A stretch of 64,000 nt of DNA from Facklamia languida CCUG 37842 (GCF_000245795.1 NZ_JH601133.1:1322994-1386993), one strand, 5' to 3'; shown: positions 18,605 to 27,741, counted from the stretch's first letter. Program-made: numbers and translations. The notes: generated by a model from the sequence alone, not told the origin.

Positions 18605-19498
18605 ATGCAATTAAGATACCGTGAGGATGGAACATTTACCATTATTCAATTTACGGATACTCATATTGGCAACATGCCGTTTCATGAGGATGACCATCGC
18701 ACCTTTCAACTAATTACCAAGGCCTTAGACCATTTTGACGTTGACTTGATCGTCCATACAGGGGATGTAATCTGGTCAGAAGGTGTGAAGGATGCTGATC
18801 AAGTGTTTGCTCAGTGCCTGCATTACTTTGATCAGGCTAAGGTTCCCATGGCGGTTACCTTTGGCAATCATGATTCAGAAGAAATCATTACACGCTCAGA
18901 CCTCAGGCGAATTTTTGAAGAGTGTGTGGAGATGAGGGCGGATAAACACCATTCGCTTATTGTCGATGACCGTGAATCTTATACCTTGGAAATTCTGGGA
19001 CATGATCACGATCAAGTCGAAAACACCCTTTATTTTCTCGATTCTGGAGCTGCTGCGCCATTGCCGATTGGAATTTATGATTGGAACCAACCCGAACAAG
19101 TGGCTTGGTTTAGACAAGTGTCGAATCTTTATCGGCGTGGCGACCGGGTTAAGCGCAATCTTGTCTTCCAACACATTCCCTTGCCAGAGTATTGGAAGGC
19201 GGCGACGCATATTCTAGCGGGGGTTAATCTTGAGACGAATGATGCGATCTCTGCTCCTTATATTAATACAGGCCTCTTCGCTAATCTTTACCTTGATGGA
19301 GAGGTGTGGGGCATGTTTGTTGGGCATGATCATGAGAACAATTTTGACGGTCTCTACCAAGGCATCCACTTGGTCTATGGAAATGTCTCTGGCTATCAGA
19401 CCTATGGCGATTTAGACCGGGGGGTTCGGATCATCGAATTAAATCAGCACACTCAAGAGATTAAGACTTACACGGTGACAGTTGATGACTTCATCTAA
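18605..19498 (+). CDS. Calcineurin-like metallophosphoesterase
   Basis: Predicted dinuclear-metal phosphoesterase, 297 aa, without a signal peptide and so cytoplasmic. The metallophos motifs are present in order: FTDTHIG (about 17-23), HTGDVIW (about 56-62), FGNHDSE (about 91-97), a QHIPLPEYW segment (about 192) and GHDHEN (about 240). AGGAGG precedes the start. It is co-transcribed with the importer and most plausibly acts on the imported compound, for example by removing phosphate. The same operon position relative to LplB/LplC-type permeases supports a catabolic rather than signalling role, but this is inference. Confidence 0.9.
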   Translation: MQLRYREDGTFTIIQFTDTHIGNMPFHEDDHRTFQLITKALDHFDVDLIVHTGDVIWSEGVKDADQVFAQCLHYFDQAKVPMAVTFGNHDSEEIITRSDLRRIFEECVEMRADKHHSLIVDDRESYTLEILGHDHDQVENTLYFLDSGAAAPLPIGIYDWNQPEQVAWFRQVSNLYRRGDRVKRNLVFQHIPLPEYWKAATHILAGVNLETNDAISAPYINTGLFANLYLDGEVWGMFVGHDHENNFDGLYQGIHLVYGNVSGYQTYGDLDRGVRIIELNQHTQEIKTYTVTVDDFI

Positions 19499-20846
19499 TT
19501 CAAACTTACGGCAAGACTTCTTGAAGCTCTACTGGCCTCTCATGGTCGAGCAGGTCTTTATGATGCTGATTGGGAATGTGAATGTATTTCTTTTCTCGCT
19601 TTATAATGATCAGATTGTGGCGGCGATTGGTCTAGCAGACCAGGTCTTGGCCATCGGAACGATGGCGATGGGGATTGTCTCCCTAGGTGCGACCATCTTA
19701 TTTTTGCAGAATGCAGACCTCGACCGGTTGGATTATTTTCAGGGGGTAGCCCGCCAATCCATCCTCTTGAATGTCTGTCTAGGATTATTGATTGGACTCT
19801 TAGCCCTGACCAGTGGCTACCCGATCATGTCTTTGATGCAGACACCCCATGATATTCTGGCTGAATCAGTGACCTACTTTCGAATTGTTTCTTTTTCTTT
19901 AGCTTTTCAAGCTATTTCTACCTCCGCTTCCGCTTTAATGCGGTCTTTTGGTAAAGTGCAGGTTGCCATGACCGTATCAATTATCAACACCCTGCTCGTC
20001 ATATCTGGGAATGCCCTAGTTCTCTTAACCCCCTTTGGGCTCTTCGGTCAAGGGATCATGGGAATTTCTGTGGCGACACTCTTTACACGCTTTCTGGGTG
20101 CTGTTCTATCTCTGCTATGTATTCGCCAGATTTTACCCTTGGTCTGGAAGGGGCTGGGTCATTTCCAGGTGAAAGATTGGCAGATTGGTCAACGGATGCT
20201 GGCCTTAGGAATCCCGTCAGGAATGGAGAATGTCTCCTATAACTTCTCTCAAACCATCATTACGGCCGTGATCGCTTCGCTTGGGACCATCCAGGTGAAT
20301 GCAAGGATTTATACCCAAACCATTACTGCCATCGTCTTTACTTTATCGGTTGCAGCTGGACAGGCCGTTCAAGTCATTGTGGGGCGTTTGGTTCGAAGGA
20401 AGGAAGTCAAACAGGCACAAGCTTTTGCGGTGAAGACGACTCTTTCATTTATGGGCCTTGGGCTGATCCTCAATCTATTGCTTGCCTTTTTTGGCCCCTG
20501 GATCCTAGGTATCTTCACCCAAAATTCGGAGATTATCGCCATTGCTCGCATTCTCTTATGGCTGAACGCCTTGTATGATCCGGCTCGGGTCGGTAACGAG
20601 ATCATGATTGCGAGCCTAAATGTGATGGGGGATGTTCGCTATCCTGTTGTGATTGCAGTGATCGTGACTTATTTATTTACCGTGCCGGTCGCCTTCTTGA
20701 TTGGACGTGTTTGGCATTGGGGGATTGCTTTTATCTGGCTCGTCTTTATTATCGATGAAGGCTTTAGGCTGTGGCTATTCATTCGCCGCTGGAATCGTGG
20801 CCAATGGATGGAACAAGCACTTTATTATCAAAAGGATGACGTTTAA
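19485..20846 (+). CDS. MATE-family efflux transporter
   Basis: Multidrug and toxic compound extrusion type carrier, 453 aa with 12 predicted helices in two MatE repeats. It overlaps the phosphoesterase gene by 14 bases (ATG at 19485 or TTG at 19482), with no separate ribosome site, so translation is coupled to the upstream gene. A dedicated exporter inside an importer-hydrolase operon suggests removal of a toxic or unusable product of the imported compound. Substrate and coupling ion are unknown. Confidence 0.9.
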   Translation: MTSSNSNLRQDFLKLYWPLMVEQVFMMLIGNVNVFLFSLYNDQIVAAIGLADQVLAIGTMAMGIVSLGATILFLQNADLDRLDYFQGVARQSILLNVCLGLLIGLLALTSGYPIMSLMQTPHDILAESVTYFRIVSFSLAFQAISTSASALMRSFGKVQVAMTVSIINTLLVISGNALVLLTPFGLFGQGIMGISVATLFTRFLGAVLSLLCIRQILPLVWKGLGHFQVKDWQIGQRMLALGIPSGMENVSYNFSQTIITAVIASLGTIQVNARIYTQTITAIVFTLSVAAGQAVQVIVGRLVRRKEVKQAQAFAVKTTLSFMGLGLILNLLLAFFGPWILGIFTQNSEIIAIARILLWLNALYDPARVGNEIMIASLNVMGDVRYPVVIAVIVTYLFTVPVAFLIGRVWHWGIAFIWLVFIIDEGFRLWLFIRRWNRGQWMEQALYYQKDDV

Positions 20847-21496
20847 TGGATTATAAAGAGACCCTTTGGCAGAAAATTTTTTCTAGGATCTATCTCATTG
20901 CTATTTCCAATTTGCTCTGGCTAGTAGGTTTGGTGGTGGGGCTAGGAGCGGTAGGTTTGATTCCTTCCAGCATAGCGGTCATTCACTTATGGCAATACCG
21001 TAAAGATCCCAGCCGTTTGATCCGTGCGAATCTCTGGCGAGATTTTTGGCAGGTCTATGGTCGAGCCATTCGGACCTACTGGAAGGAAAGTGGGCTATTG
21101 TCTTTAAGCCTCTTAATCATTCTGACCACGGTCTATTATTTGAGCTATGGACGCACGGTGGGGGCAATGCTACTCTTCTATCTCAATACGATCAGCTTCA
21201 TCCTCCTTTGTCTGGTAGGGGAGTGGTTTATTTATTTGTCTGCTCGCTTTGAAACTTATTCGCAGATCGAACGATTAAGAAATGCCTTAAGTTATACACT
21301 GGCTCGGATGGGGGAACTGATTATTTTTAAGGTCTTTTTCTGGACAGGGATGGCCTTGTTATGGCGGATCAGTCCTGGCTTTATCGTGTTAGCTGGACCT
21401 GGGATCTTTTGGTGTACACATGCAGCCTTCTATGAAGCGATCACTTCGGGCAAAGGCTTTAACCAGTTTCGGCACTATTGGCGACGAGATGACTAG
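20846..21496 (+). CDS. YesL/DUF624 membrane protein
   Basis: Integral membrane protein of 216 aa with about five helices, of the DUF624 (YesL) family, which commonly accompanies LplABC-type sugar importers in Firmicutes and has no established biochemical role. The start overlaps the MATE stop by one base. It is the last gene of the operon, followed by a strong terminator. Confidence 0.85.
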   Translation: MDYKETLWQKIFSRIYLIAISNLLWLVGLVVGLGAVGLIPSSIAVIHLWQYRKDPSRLIRANLWRDFWQVYGRAIRTYWKESGLLSLSLLIILTTVYYLSYGRTVGAMLLFYLNTISFILLCLVGEWFIYLSARFETYSQIERLRNALSYTLARMGELIIFKVFFWTGMALLWRISPGFIVLAGPGIFWCTHAAFYEAITSGKGFNQFRHYWRRDD

Positions 21497-21499
21497 AAA

Positions 21500-21530
21500 A
21501 AGCCCGCAACAGCAATCTGTTGCGGGCTTC
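21500..21530. terminator. Bidirectional terminator between yesL-like gene and bmp
   Basis: A 13-bp perfect stem AAGCCCGCAACAG/CTGTTGCGGGCTT with loop CAAT (21500-21529), A-rich on the left. It serves the two converging genes. Confidence 0.88.
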
Positions 21531-21547
21531 GTTTAGTGTTTAGGACC

Positions 21548-22576
21548 TTATTCTGGCTTAACAGGAACTTCAATTTCTCCGTCGATAATCTTTTGTTTAT
21601 ATTCTTCAACAGCCTTCTTAACATCTTCGCTTAATTGGTCTGTTGTAATATCAACGCCACCGTCAGCAAGACCGAGGTTTTGCTGACCAGCCTTAAAGCC
21701 TTCTTTAGCAGTTTGTTCTGTAAAGGCCTTGACTGAGGTTCCAACTTCCTTGAGGGTTGAAGAAAGCGTCAAGTGACGTTCTTCGCCATCAATTTCGATG
21801 ATTCCTTCAGCATCCTGGTCTAAATCGACACCAATGACATATAATTCAAGGCTTGGGTCATTCTTAACACGGTCTTTAGCTTCAGAGAAGACTCCAGCAC
21901 CGGTTCCACCAGAAGCATGATAGATGATATCAGCACCATCTGAGTACATAGCAGCGGCTAATTGTTTACCCTTAGGAGCATCGGCAAAGTGACCAGCATA
22001 TTCCACGTTGATCTTGATATCAGGGTTGACAGCCTTTACCCCAGCAACGAAACCAGCCTCAAACCGGTCGATGACTTCAGATTCAACACCACCGATAAAG
22101 CCGACATGGTCCGTCTTAGTGGTCATAGCTGCGATAACACCTGCTAGAAAGGCCGCTTCATTATCCTTGAAAGTGATAGATGCGACATTATCCGCTTCAA
22201 TTACATCGTCGACAATGACAAAGTTCTTATCAGTGTGCTGACCAGCTGCTTCACTAATGGCTGGTTGTAATTTATAACCAATACCGAAGATGAGGTTTGA
22301 TCCACCTTGGATAGCAGTATTGATGTTGGTTACATAGTCAGAGTCTGATTTAGATTCTAGGAAGAAGTAGCCTCCTGGTCCTTCTTCTAAGCCATTCTCA
22401 TCGCCGTAAGCTTTTAATCCTTCCCAAGCGGATTGGTTAAAGGATTTGTCATCAACCCCACCAACGTCTGTAATGATCACAGGAGCTACTGTTTCTTGAG
22501 CAGAAACTTGAGCGATTGGCAAGCCAACTCCAATGGCTGAAAGAGCTGCCATTGATAAAGTAATGAATTTACGCAT
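21548..22576 (-). CDS. BMP-family (PnrA-like) nucleoside-binding protein, non-lipoprotein
   Basis: Extracytoplasmic binding protein, 342 aa, BMP/Med/TmpC/PnrA family, whose members bind purine and other nucleosides. The family start of the mature domain (DVGGVDDKSFNQSAWEGL) lies at about 37-54. The signal peptide (1-26) ends VSA-QET; the whole protein contains no cysteine, so it is not a lipoprotein, unlike characterised PnrA/TmpC. No cognate nucleoside ABC permease or ATPase is in the window. It lies downstream of psuK-psuG, on the same strand, so pseudouridine or other nucleosides are plausible ligands. The promoter carries a cre-like site. Confidence 0.92.
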   Translation of the reverse strand: MRKFITLSMAALSAIGVGLPIAQVSAQETVAPVIITDVGGVDDKSFNQSAWEGLKAYGDENGLEEGPGGYFFLESKSDSDYVTNINTAIQGGSNLIFGIGYKLQPAISEAAGQHTDKNFVIVDDVIEADNVASITFKDNEAAFLAGVIAAMTTKTDHVGFIGGVESEVIDRFEAGFVAGVKAVNPDIKINVEYAGHFADAPKGKQLAAAMYSDGADIIYHASGGTGAGVFSEAKDRVKNDPSLELYVIGVDLDQDAEGIIEIDGEERHLTLSSTLKEVGTSVKAFTEQTAKEGFKAGQQNLGLADGGVDITTDQLSEDVKKAVEEYKQKIIDGEIEVPVKPE

Positions 22577-22598
22577 AAGATCCCTCCATTAAATTTTG

Positions 22599-22642
22599 TC
22601 TTCAATAGACCTATGGAACTTTAATAAAGCAAGCGTTTTCTA
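22599..22642 (-). promoter_or_regulatory. bmp promoter with cre site
   Basis: On the minus strand, TAGAAAACGCTTGCT (22642 to 22628) fits the cre consensus with one mismatch and shares its first 14 bases with the site in front of ccpA. The TTGCTT inside or beside it can serve as -35, with TCTATT 17 bases further as -10. Catabolite control is inferred. Confidence 0.6.
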
Positions 22643-23010
22643 GGTCATTGACAATCATATTGTACGGTATTAAATCAGACAATTCAATAGGTGAAGATAA
22701 ATTAGCCTCTTGGTTGAAGGGAATGTTCATGTTTTTCGGCTCACTTTAAATCGGTGAAAATATTCAATCGCTTTAATTGAGAGACAGGTTAGGTGAAGGC
22801 TATCCGATTAAAAAGACAAATACCGAATGTAAAATCATAGGCAGGAAAAGGACTCAACCCGGCCCATGACGATGGGGAGATGGTTCAGGCATGGACGAGT
22901 GACGGCTTTATTAGCGCACTGGTTTAGGAAAGTTCTTTTCGAGTGATTAAACATTCGGTATTTGATGTTTTTATGGATCTGATGATTCTTGTGTTAAGGA
23001 CCGATTATCC
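22643..23010. other. psuG-bmp intergenic region
   Basis: Apart from the inverted-repeat element at 22818-22963, this region holds no gene, terminator or other feature I can support. Confidence 0.5.
22818..22963. repeat. 146-bp inverted-repeat element, copy A
   Basis: The ends 22818-22837 and 22944-22963 are inverted copies, 18 of 20 identical (AAATACCGAATGT core). The right end runs into TGATGTTTTTA. Related ends occur at 37410-37549 and 52556-52690. It sits between psuG and bmp, in the 3' flank of psuG. No coding sequence is in it. Candidate MITE-like or long terminator-type element. Confidence 0.6.
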
Positions 23011-23925
23011 TTACTTCTGGTAGGCAACCGCGATTTTTGCTCCAAGTCTAGCATTGTTATAGACCAATTGGATATTTGTTTCTAAGGAGCGACCTTGAGT
23101 TAATTCAACAATTTTAGCCAATAAGAAAGGAGTCGAATCCTTACCATGAACACCTGCTGCATCTTGTTCAGCAATTGCTTGGTCAATGATCTTTTCAATT
23201 TCTTCATTTGGGATCTCATATTCTTGTGGGATCGGGTTTGCGATCAGGGTACCTGCCTGGAGATCGAGGGCTTCGGAAATCTTCATGCGGCTTGCGATTT
23301 CTTCAGGGGAGTCTGCTCGAGAGACGAGTTTATGTTCGGATCGACTTGAGTAGAAGGCGGGGAGGTAATCTGTTTGATAACCGACAACTGGCACCCCTTT
23401 GGTTTCAAGATATTCTAAGGTTCGTGGTAGGTCAAGAATCGCTTTGGCTCCAGCACATACGACGGTAACAGGTGTCTGACCCAGTTCTTCTAGGTCAGCT
23501 GAGACATCCATATGGTCTTCATAGCCTCGGTGGACGCCACCGATTCCTCCTGTTACAAACACCTTGATCCCTGCCATGTGCGCCCCAATCATAGTTGTTG
23601 CAACTGTTGTGGCCCCAAGTGCTTTACTGGCAAATACTTCAGCTAGGTCACGTCGAGAGACCTTGCGAACATCTTTGGCTGTTGCCATTCGTTCGAGGTC
23701 TTCTTCTTCCAGACCAATCTTAAATTGGCCATCAATAATAGCAATAGTAGCAGGAATTGCACCGTGGTCCCGAATAATTTGCTCGGTCTTTTTAGCCATC
23801 TCCACGTTCTTTGGATAGGGCATACCGTGGGAAATGATGGTCGATTCAAGGGCTACAACGGGTTGGTTATTCTCTAAGGCTTGAGCGACTTCTTTAGATA
23901 ATGATAATAATGGATGATGGGTCAT
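23011..23925 (-). CDS. psuG: Pseudouridine-5'-phosphate glycosidase
   Basis: Cytoplasmic enzyme splitting pseudouridine 5'-phosphate into uracil and ribose 5-phosphate, 304 aa, the usual length. Family sequences are plain: [14 protein letters not shown] (about 24-37), VRKVSRRDL, and the glycine-rich [10 protein letters not shown] (about 130-139). AAAAGGAG precedes the ATG. It follows psuK on the same strand with a 15-base gap, so the two form an operon for salvage of pseudouridine from RNA turnover. Confidence 0.95.
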   Translation of the reverse strand: MTHHPLLSLSKEVAQALENNQPVVALESTIISHGMPYPKNVEMAKKTEQIIRDHGAIPATIAIIDGQFKIGLEEEDLERMATAKDVRKVSRRDLAEVFASKALGATTVATTMIGAHMAGIKVFVTGGIGGVHRGYEDHMDVSADLEELGQTPVTVVCAGAKAILDLPRTLEYLETKGVPVVGYQTDYLPAFYSSRSEHKLVSRADSPEEIASRMKISEALDLQAGTLIANPIPQEYEIPNEEIEKIIDQAIAEQDAAGVHGKDSTPFLLAKIVELTQGRSLETNIQLVYNNARLGAKIAVAYQK

Positions 23926-23940
23926 AATAAGCTCCTTTTC

Positions 23941-25062
23941 TTAATCTTGCTTAGTAATGAATTGATAATCTGCTTCTAATTGTTCACGACTGAGGTCGGT
24001 TCGGACAGTGGAAGGAGACTGGACAGTAAAGTAGGAATTGGCCATGCCAAGTTGGATACACTGATCAACTGGATAATCCTGGTTAAGACCATAAATGATG
24101 CCAGAGGAGAAGGAGTCACCAGCTCCTGTGACGTCCACGACATGGTCGGATAGTTTAGGCTGAAAATGCTTGAAGACTTGTTCTTGGTTGGCGTAAAGAA
24201 TGGACCGGGTTCCGCGCGTAATCACAACATTCTCGACCCCTAATTCAAGCCATTGCTGTCCTAACTCGTTAAAGTCCTCTTCAGATTGGACCGTCTTCTC
24301 CAGGAATCGTTCGGATTCATCTTGATTGACAATCAGCCAGGTCACTCCTTTTAGATTGCGAGGTAAATGGTGCATCTTGGGACCGGATACTGGCACAATG
24401 ACCAGTGGAATGGCATGCGTCTTGGCTATATGAATGAGTTGCTTAATGGCAGAACGTTCGGGATTGAGGTCTGCGACAATCATAGCTGCTTGTTGGAGAA
24501 TTGCCGTGTGCTCTTGAACCCATGCACCATTCATTCGGTCACAGACTGCCATATCAGCAAAGGCAACTTCCATTTCGCCTTGCTCATTGAGAACAGCCGT
24601 ATAGGAGGAGGTTGAACATTCCGCTAATTGCTGAACATGGTCAAGGCGGACATAGGCCTGGGTTGTCCGACGAATCAAGTCAAAGTCTGCATCATAGCCC
24701 GCTAAAGATAACATGCTCACGGATTCGCCAAGGCGGCCTAAATTCTCGGCAATATTGCGACCAACACCACCTAGGGTGACAGAGGAGACGACAGGATTCG
24801 AGGTATGGTGACTAATCGGCTCTTGTAGACGGTAGATGCGGTCTACATTCATGGCCCCAACACAATAAATCTCAGCGGTCTGGTTCACAACATAGGCCCT
24901 GCCCTTAAGGTGACGTTTTGCAATGAGCGAGGCGATAATACTGGCGACGGTGGACCGGTTCAAGTCTAATTGCTCACTAATGGCTGCTTGACTGAGATAG
25001 GGATCCCGGCGGATAAGGTCCAGGACCCGCGATTCATTATCTGTTAAAGCGATCCTTACCAC
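23941..25062 (-). CDS. psuK: Pseudouridine kinase-like PfkB sugar kinase with N-terminal helix-turn-helix
   Basis: Predicted to phosphorylate pseudouridine to feed PsuG. A winged helix-turn-helix segment occupies about residues 5-55 (LSQAAISEQLDLNRSTVASII), followed by a PfkB/ribokinase domain with GGVGRNIAENLGRLG (about 100) and the C-terminal signature DVTGAGDSFSSGI (about 315), in which the last Asp is the catalytic base. The HTH-PfkB fusion is known in this family and suggests autoregulation. The start is uncertain: GTG at 25062 or TTG at 25074/25071; no ATG lies in frame near AAAGGAG. Confidence 0.9.
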   Translation of the reverse strand: MVRIALTDNESRVLDLIRRDPYLSQAAISEQLDLNRSTVASIIASLIAKRHLKGRAYVVNQTAEIYCVGAMNVDRIYRLQEPISHHTSNPVVSSVTLGGVGRNIAENLGRLGESVSMLSLAGYDADFDLIRRTTQAYVRLDHVQQLAECSTSSYTAVLNEQGEMEVAFADMAVCDRMNGAWVQEHTAILQQAAMIVADLNPERSAIKQLIHIAKTHAIPLVIVPVSGPKMHHLPRNLKGVTWLIVNQDESERFLEKTVQSEEDFNELGQQWLELGVENVVITRGTRSILYANQEQVFKHFQPKLSDHVVDVTGAGDSFSSGIIYGLNQDYPVDQCIQLGMANSYFTVQSPSTVRTDLSREQLEADYQFITKQD

Positions 25063-25099
25063 TCCTTTCAACAAGATAACAACAATAATCCTTTATAAG

Positions 25100-25148
25100 G
25101 ACAATTGTCTATTTAATTATACCAAAGAGTCACCAAAAAACAAGAAGA
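25100..25148 (-). promoter_or_regulatory. psuKG promoter with palindromic operator candidate
   Basis: On the minus strand, TTGTTT and TATAAT (complement of 25116-25121) are 16 bases apart. A perfect 10-bp palindrome GACAATTGTC (25100-25109) lies just downstream of the -10, where a repressor would block initiation. The helix-turn-helix of PsuK itself is a candidate binder. Confidence 0.55.
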
Positions 25149-25505
25149 AGGTCCTGCTTTTATTAGTTTTTTTCAAATATAAATGATTAGGAATTAAAAA
25201 GGTCAATCATCATGAGCTTTCGGTCCATGATCATTTTATGAAAGACAAAAAGAAGGAAGGACATTGCTTAATGAAAGGGTGGCCATGACTGGAAAGCTGA
25301 ACTTTGAAGTGTGGTTCCCAGTCGTTTTTTCATTTGCGACACGCTGCTATTAGACTGACAGACCTTCTGTGGCACGTAGACTATTCAAAATTAGGACATT
25401 TTGATTTGTTGTCCAATAGGCGCTTGATTGTTCTGATTTTTGAATTCCTCATTAAACAATCAAGAGAATCCCATCAAAGTATTATTTAACTCTCCTTGGA
25501 ATCGC
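25149..25505. other. Intergenic, no gene seen
   Basis: Spacer between the divergent psuK and kbl promoters. Open frames here have no ribosome site or family likeness. The in-frame extension upstream of kbl (from 25440) precedes its promoter and is not coding. Confidence 0.5.
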
Positions 25506-25534
25506 TTGTATTTGTACTGGAAACGTTTTATAAT
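25506..25534 (+). promoter_or_regulatory. kbl-tdh promoter
   Basis: TTGTAT (25506-25511), a 17-base spacer and consensus TATAAT (25529-25534). A cre-like CTGGAAACGTTTTAT (25517-25531) with two mismatches overlaps the spacer and -10. It fixes the kbl start downstream of 25540. Confidence 0.75.
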
Positions 25535-25562
25535 AAAGAAAATACCAAAGGAGGAATCATCA

Positions 25563-26750
25563 GTGGTACAAACGTTGACAGAATTTCTAACAGAGGCAAT
25601 CGAAGAAAAGAAAGCTAAAAATCTCTATAATGAGATCGAGCCACTTTCTTCAGCAAATGGGCCAATCATTACGATCAATGGCCAAGAACTCATTAACCTA
25701 TCTTCCAACAACTATTTGGGCTTGGCGACAGACGCACGCCTGAAGGAAGTAGCCAAAGCGACGATCGACCAATATGGGGTAGGTGCAGGTGCTGTACGGA
25801 CGATCAATGGGACCCTCGATGTGCACATCAAGTTAGAAAAGAAGATTGCTGAATTTAAAAAGACAGAGGCAGCAATTGCCTTCCAATCAGGCTTTAACTG
25901 TAATATGGCTGCTGTGTCCGCGATTATGAACAAGGAAGATGCGATCCTTTCAGATGCTTTGAACCATGCATCCATTATTGATGGTTGCCGACTATCCCGG
26001 GCTAAAATTATTCCAGTCAAGCACCAGGATATGGAAGACTTGCGGGCTAAGGCTAAAGAAGCGACAGAATCAGGCCTCTACAAGAAAGTCATGTATATTA
26101 CGGATGGCGTGTTCTCCATGGATGGGGACGTGGCGAAGATACCTGAGATTGTTGAAATTGCTCAAGAATATAACCTCATTACGTATGTGGATGATGCGCA
26201 CGGATCAGGTGTCATGGGGCAAGGTGCGGGAACCGTTAAGCACTTTGGCCTATCCGATAAGATTGACCTTCAAATTGGTACCTTATCGAAGGCCCTTGGT
26301 GTTGTAGGCGGGTATGTCGCTGGATCTCAACAACTGATCGATTGGCTAAAAGTAGCAGGACGACCTTTCTTATTCTCAACTTCTTTAACGCCAGGTGATG
26401 CGGCGGCTGCCACCAAAGCCATTGAAATTCTCATGGAATCAAGTGAACTTCACGATAAATTATGGGAAAATGGTCGCTACCTCAAAGAAAAATTACAAGG
26501 ACTCGGCTTTAATATTGGAAATTCTGAGACACCAATCACTCCTTGTATTATTGGCGATGAAGGATTGGCTCAGAAATTCTCAGCTCGTTTAAGAGAAGAA
26601 GGGGTTTATGCCAAGTCCATTGTCTTCCCAACGGTACCTTTAGGAACTGGCCGGATCCGGAATATGCCGACTGCAGCTCATACCAAGGAAATGTTGGATC
26701 AAGCGATTGCTATCTATGAGAAAGTTGGCAAGGAACTTGGAGTTATTTAA
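25563..26750 (+). CDS. kbl: 2-amino-3-ketobutyrate CoA ligase (glycine C-acetyltransferase)
   Basis: PLP enzyme converting 2-amino-3-ketobutyrate plus CoA to glycine and acetyl-CoA, the second step of threonine breakdown. The GTG at 25563 gives 395 aa, the usual length, and follows AAAGGAGG by 8 bases; an upstream ATG at 25440 would lie before the promoter. The PLP lysine is in TLSKALG (about residue 243), as in KBL; substrate-fold motifs SSNNYLGLA and [12 protein letters not shown] are present. It is followed after 28 bases by tdh, completing the pathway. Confidence 0.94.
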   Translation: MVQTLTEFLTEAIEEKKAKNLYNEIEPLSSANGPIITINGQELINLSSNNYLGLATDARLKEVAKATIDQYGVGAGAVRTINGTLDVHIKLEKKIAEFKKTEAAIAFQSGFNCNMAAVSAIMNKEDAILSDALNHASIIDGCRLSRAKIIPVKHQDMEDLRAKAKEATESGLYKKVMYITDGVFSMDGDVAKIPEIVEIAQEYNLITYVDDAHGSGVMGQGAGTVKHFGLSDKIDLQIGTLSKALGVVGGYVAGSQQLIDWLKVAGRPFLFSTSLTPGDAAAATKAIEILMESSELHDKLWENGRYLKEKLQGLGFNIGNSETPITPCIIGDEGLAQKFSARLREEGVYAKSIVFPTVPLGTGRIRNMPTAAHTKEMLDQAIAIYEKVGKELGVI

Positions 26751-26778
26751 AGAAAGCCTACTTAGGAGGATATAGAAT

Positions 26779-27741
26779 ATGAAACGAATTATGGTAACCG
26801 GTGCCTTGGGCCAGATTGGTTCAGAATTAATCGGTGCATTGAGTGAACGTTACGGGGCAGAAAATATTATTCCAACTGATATTCGTAAAGATGACAACCA
26901 CCCAGTTTGTCAGAACCCAAACTTTGAAATTCTTGATGTCACCGATGCAGAACGGTTTATGGCGATTGCCAAAGACTATCAAGTAGATACCTTGATGCAT
27001 CTAGCTGCTTTACTTTCAGCAGTGGCAGAAGAAAAGCCTTATTTAGCATGGGAAATTAACATGGGAGGACTCGTCAACGCCTTAGAGGTAGCGCGTGAAT
27101 TAGAATTACAATTCTTCACTCCTTCTTCGATCGGTGCTTTTGGACCTTCGACGCCTAAAGACAATACCCCTCAAGATACCCTTCAACGCCCAACAACGAT
27201 GTATGGTGTTACCAAGGTATCAGGTGAATTACTTTGTGATTATTATCATACCAAGTATGGTCTGGATACTCGGGGCGTTCGCTTCCCTGGCTTGATTTCT
27301 TATGTCGCGCTACCAGGTGGGGGAACGACTGACTATGCGGTGGACATCTTCTATCAAGCGCTTAAAGAAGGGGAATATACCAGCTTTATTGACAAAGGAA
27401 CAAAGATGGATATGATGTATATGCCAGATGCCCTCCAAGCCATTATTGACTTGATGGAAGCAGATGAAGCGCAACTCGTTCATCGGAATGCTTTTAATAT
27501 CTCAGCAATGAGCTTTGAACCTGAAGAGATCGCGGCCGCTATCCGTAAGCATCTACCTGACTTTGAGATGAAATACGAGGTTGATCCAGTCCGCCAAGCG
27601 ATTGCAGAATCTTGGCCAAATGCCTTAGATGTATCAGCTGCTCAAGAAGAGTGGGGCTTCAAAGCAGAATATGATTTGGACCGAATGGTTGAAGATATGC
27701 TGGAAAAACTAAGTGAGAAGCTAGGAACAAAAGACGAGTAA
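26779..27741 (+). CDS. tdh: L-threonine 3-dehydrogenase, short-chain (epimerase-like) type
   Basis: NAD-dependent oxidation of threonine to 2-amino-3-ketobutyrate. The 320-aa protein belongs to the extended SDR/UDP-galactose-epimerase-like form: GALGQIG dinucleotide motif at about 7-13, catalytic YGVTK at about 143-147, and the glycine-rich PGGGTTDYAVDIF segment at about 178 diagnostic of this TDH class. This is not the zinc-dependent E. coli Tdh type. AGGAGG precedes the ATG, and the gene pairs with kbl. Confidence 0.92.
   Translation: MKRIMVTGALGQIGSELIGALSERYGAENIIPTDIRKDDNHPVCQNPNFEILDVTDAERFMAIAKDYQVDTLMHLAALLSAVAEEKPYLAWEINMGGLVNALEVARELELQFFTPSSIGAFGPSTPKDNTPQDTLQRPTTMYGVTKVSGELLCDYYHTKYGLDTRGVRFPGLISYVALPGGGTTDYAVDIFYQALKEGEYTSFIDKGTKMDMMYMPDALQAIIDLMEADEAQLVHRNAFNISAMSFEPEEIAAAIRKHLPDFEMKYEVDPVRQAIAESWPNALDVSAAQEEWGFKAEYDLDRMVEDMLEKLSEKLGTKDE

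Noticed and set aside
22818-22963. Insertion sequence
   Set aside because: Inverted ends exist but there is no transposase frame inside and no clear target duplication was seen.
25440-25562. Longer N-terminus for Kbl
   Set aside because: It would start before the TTGTAT/TATAAT promoter; the GTG at 25563 has a strong ribosome site and gives the family length.
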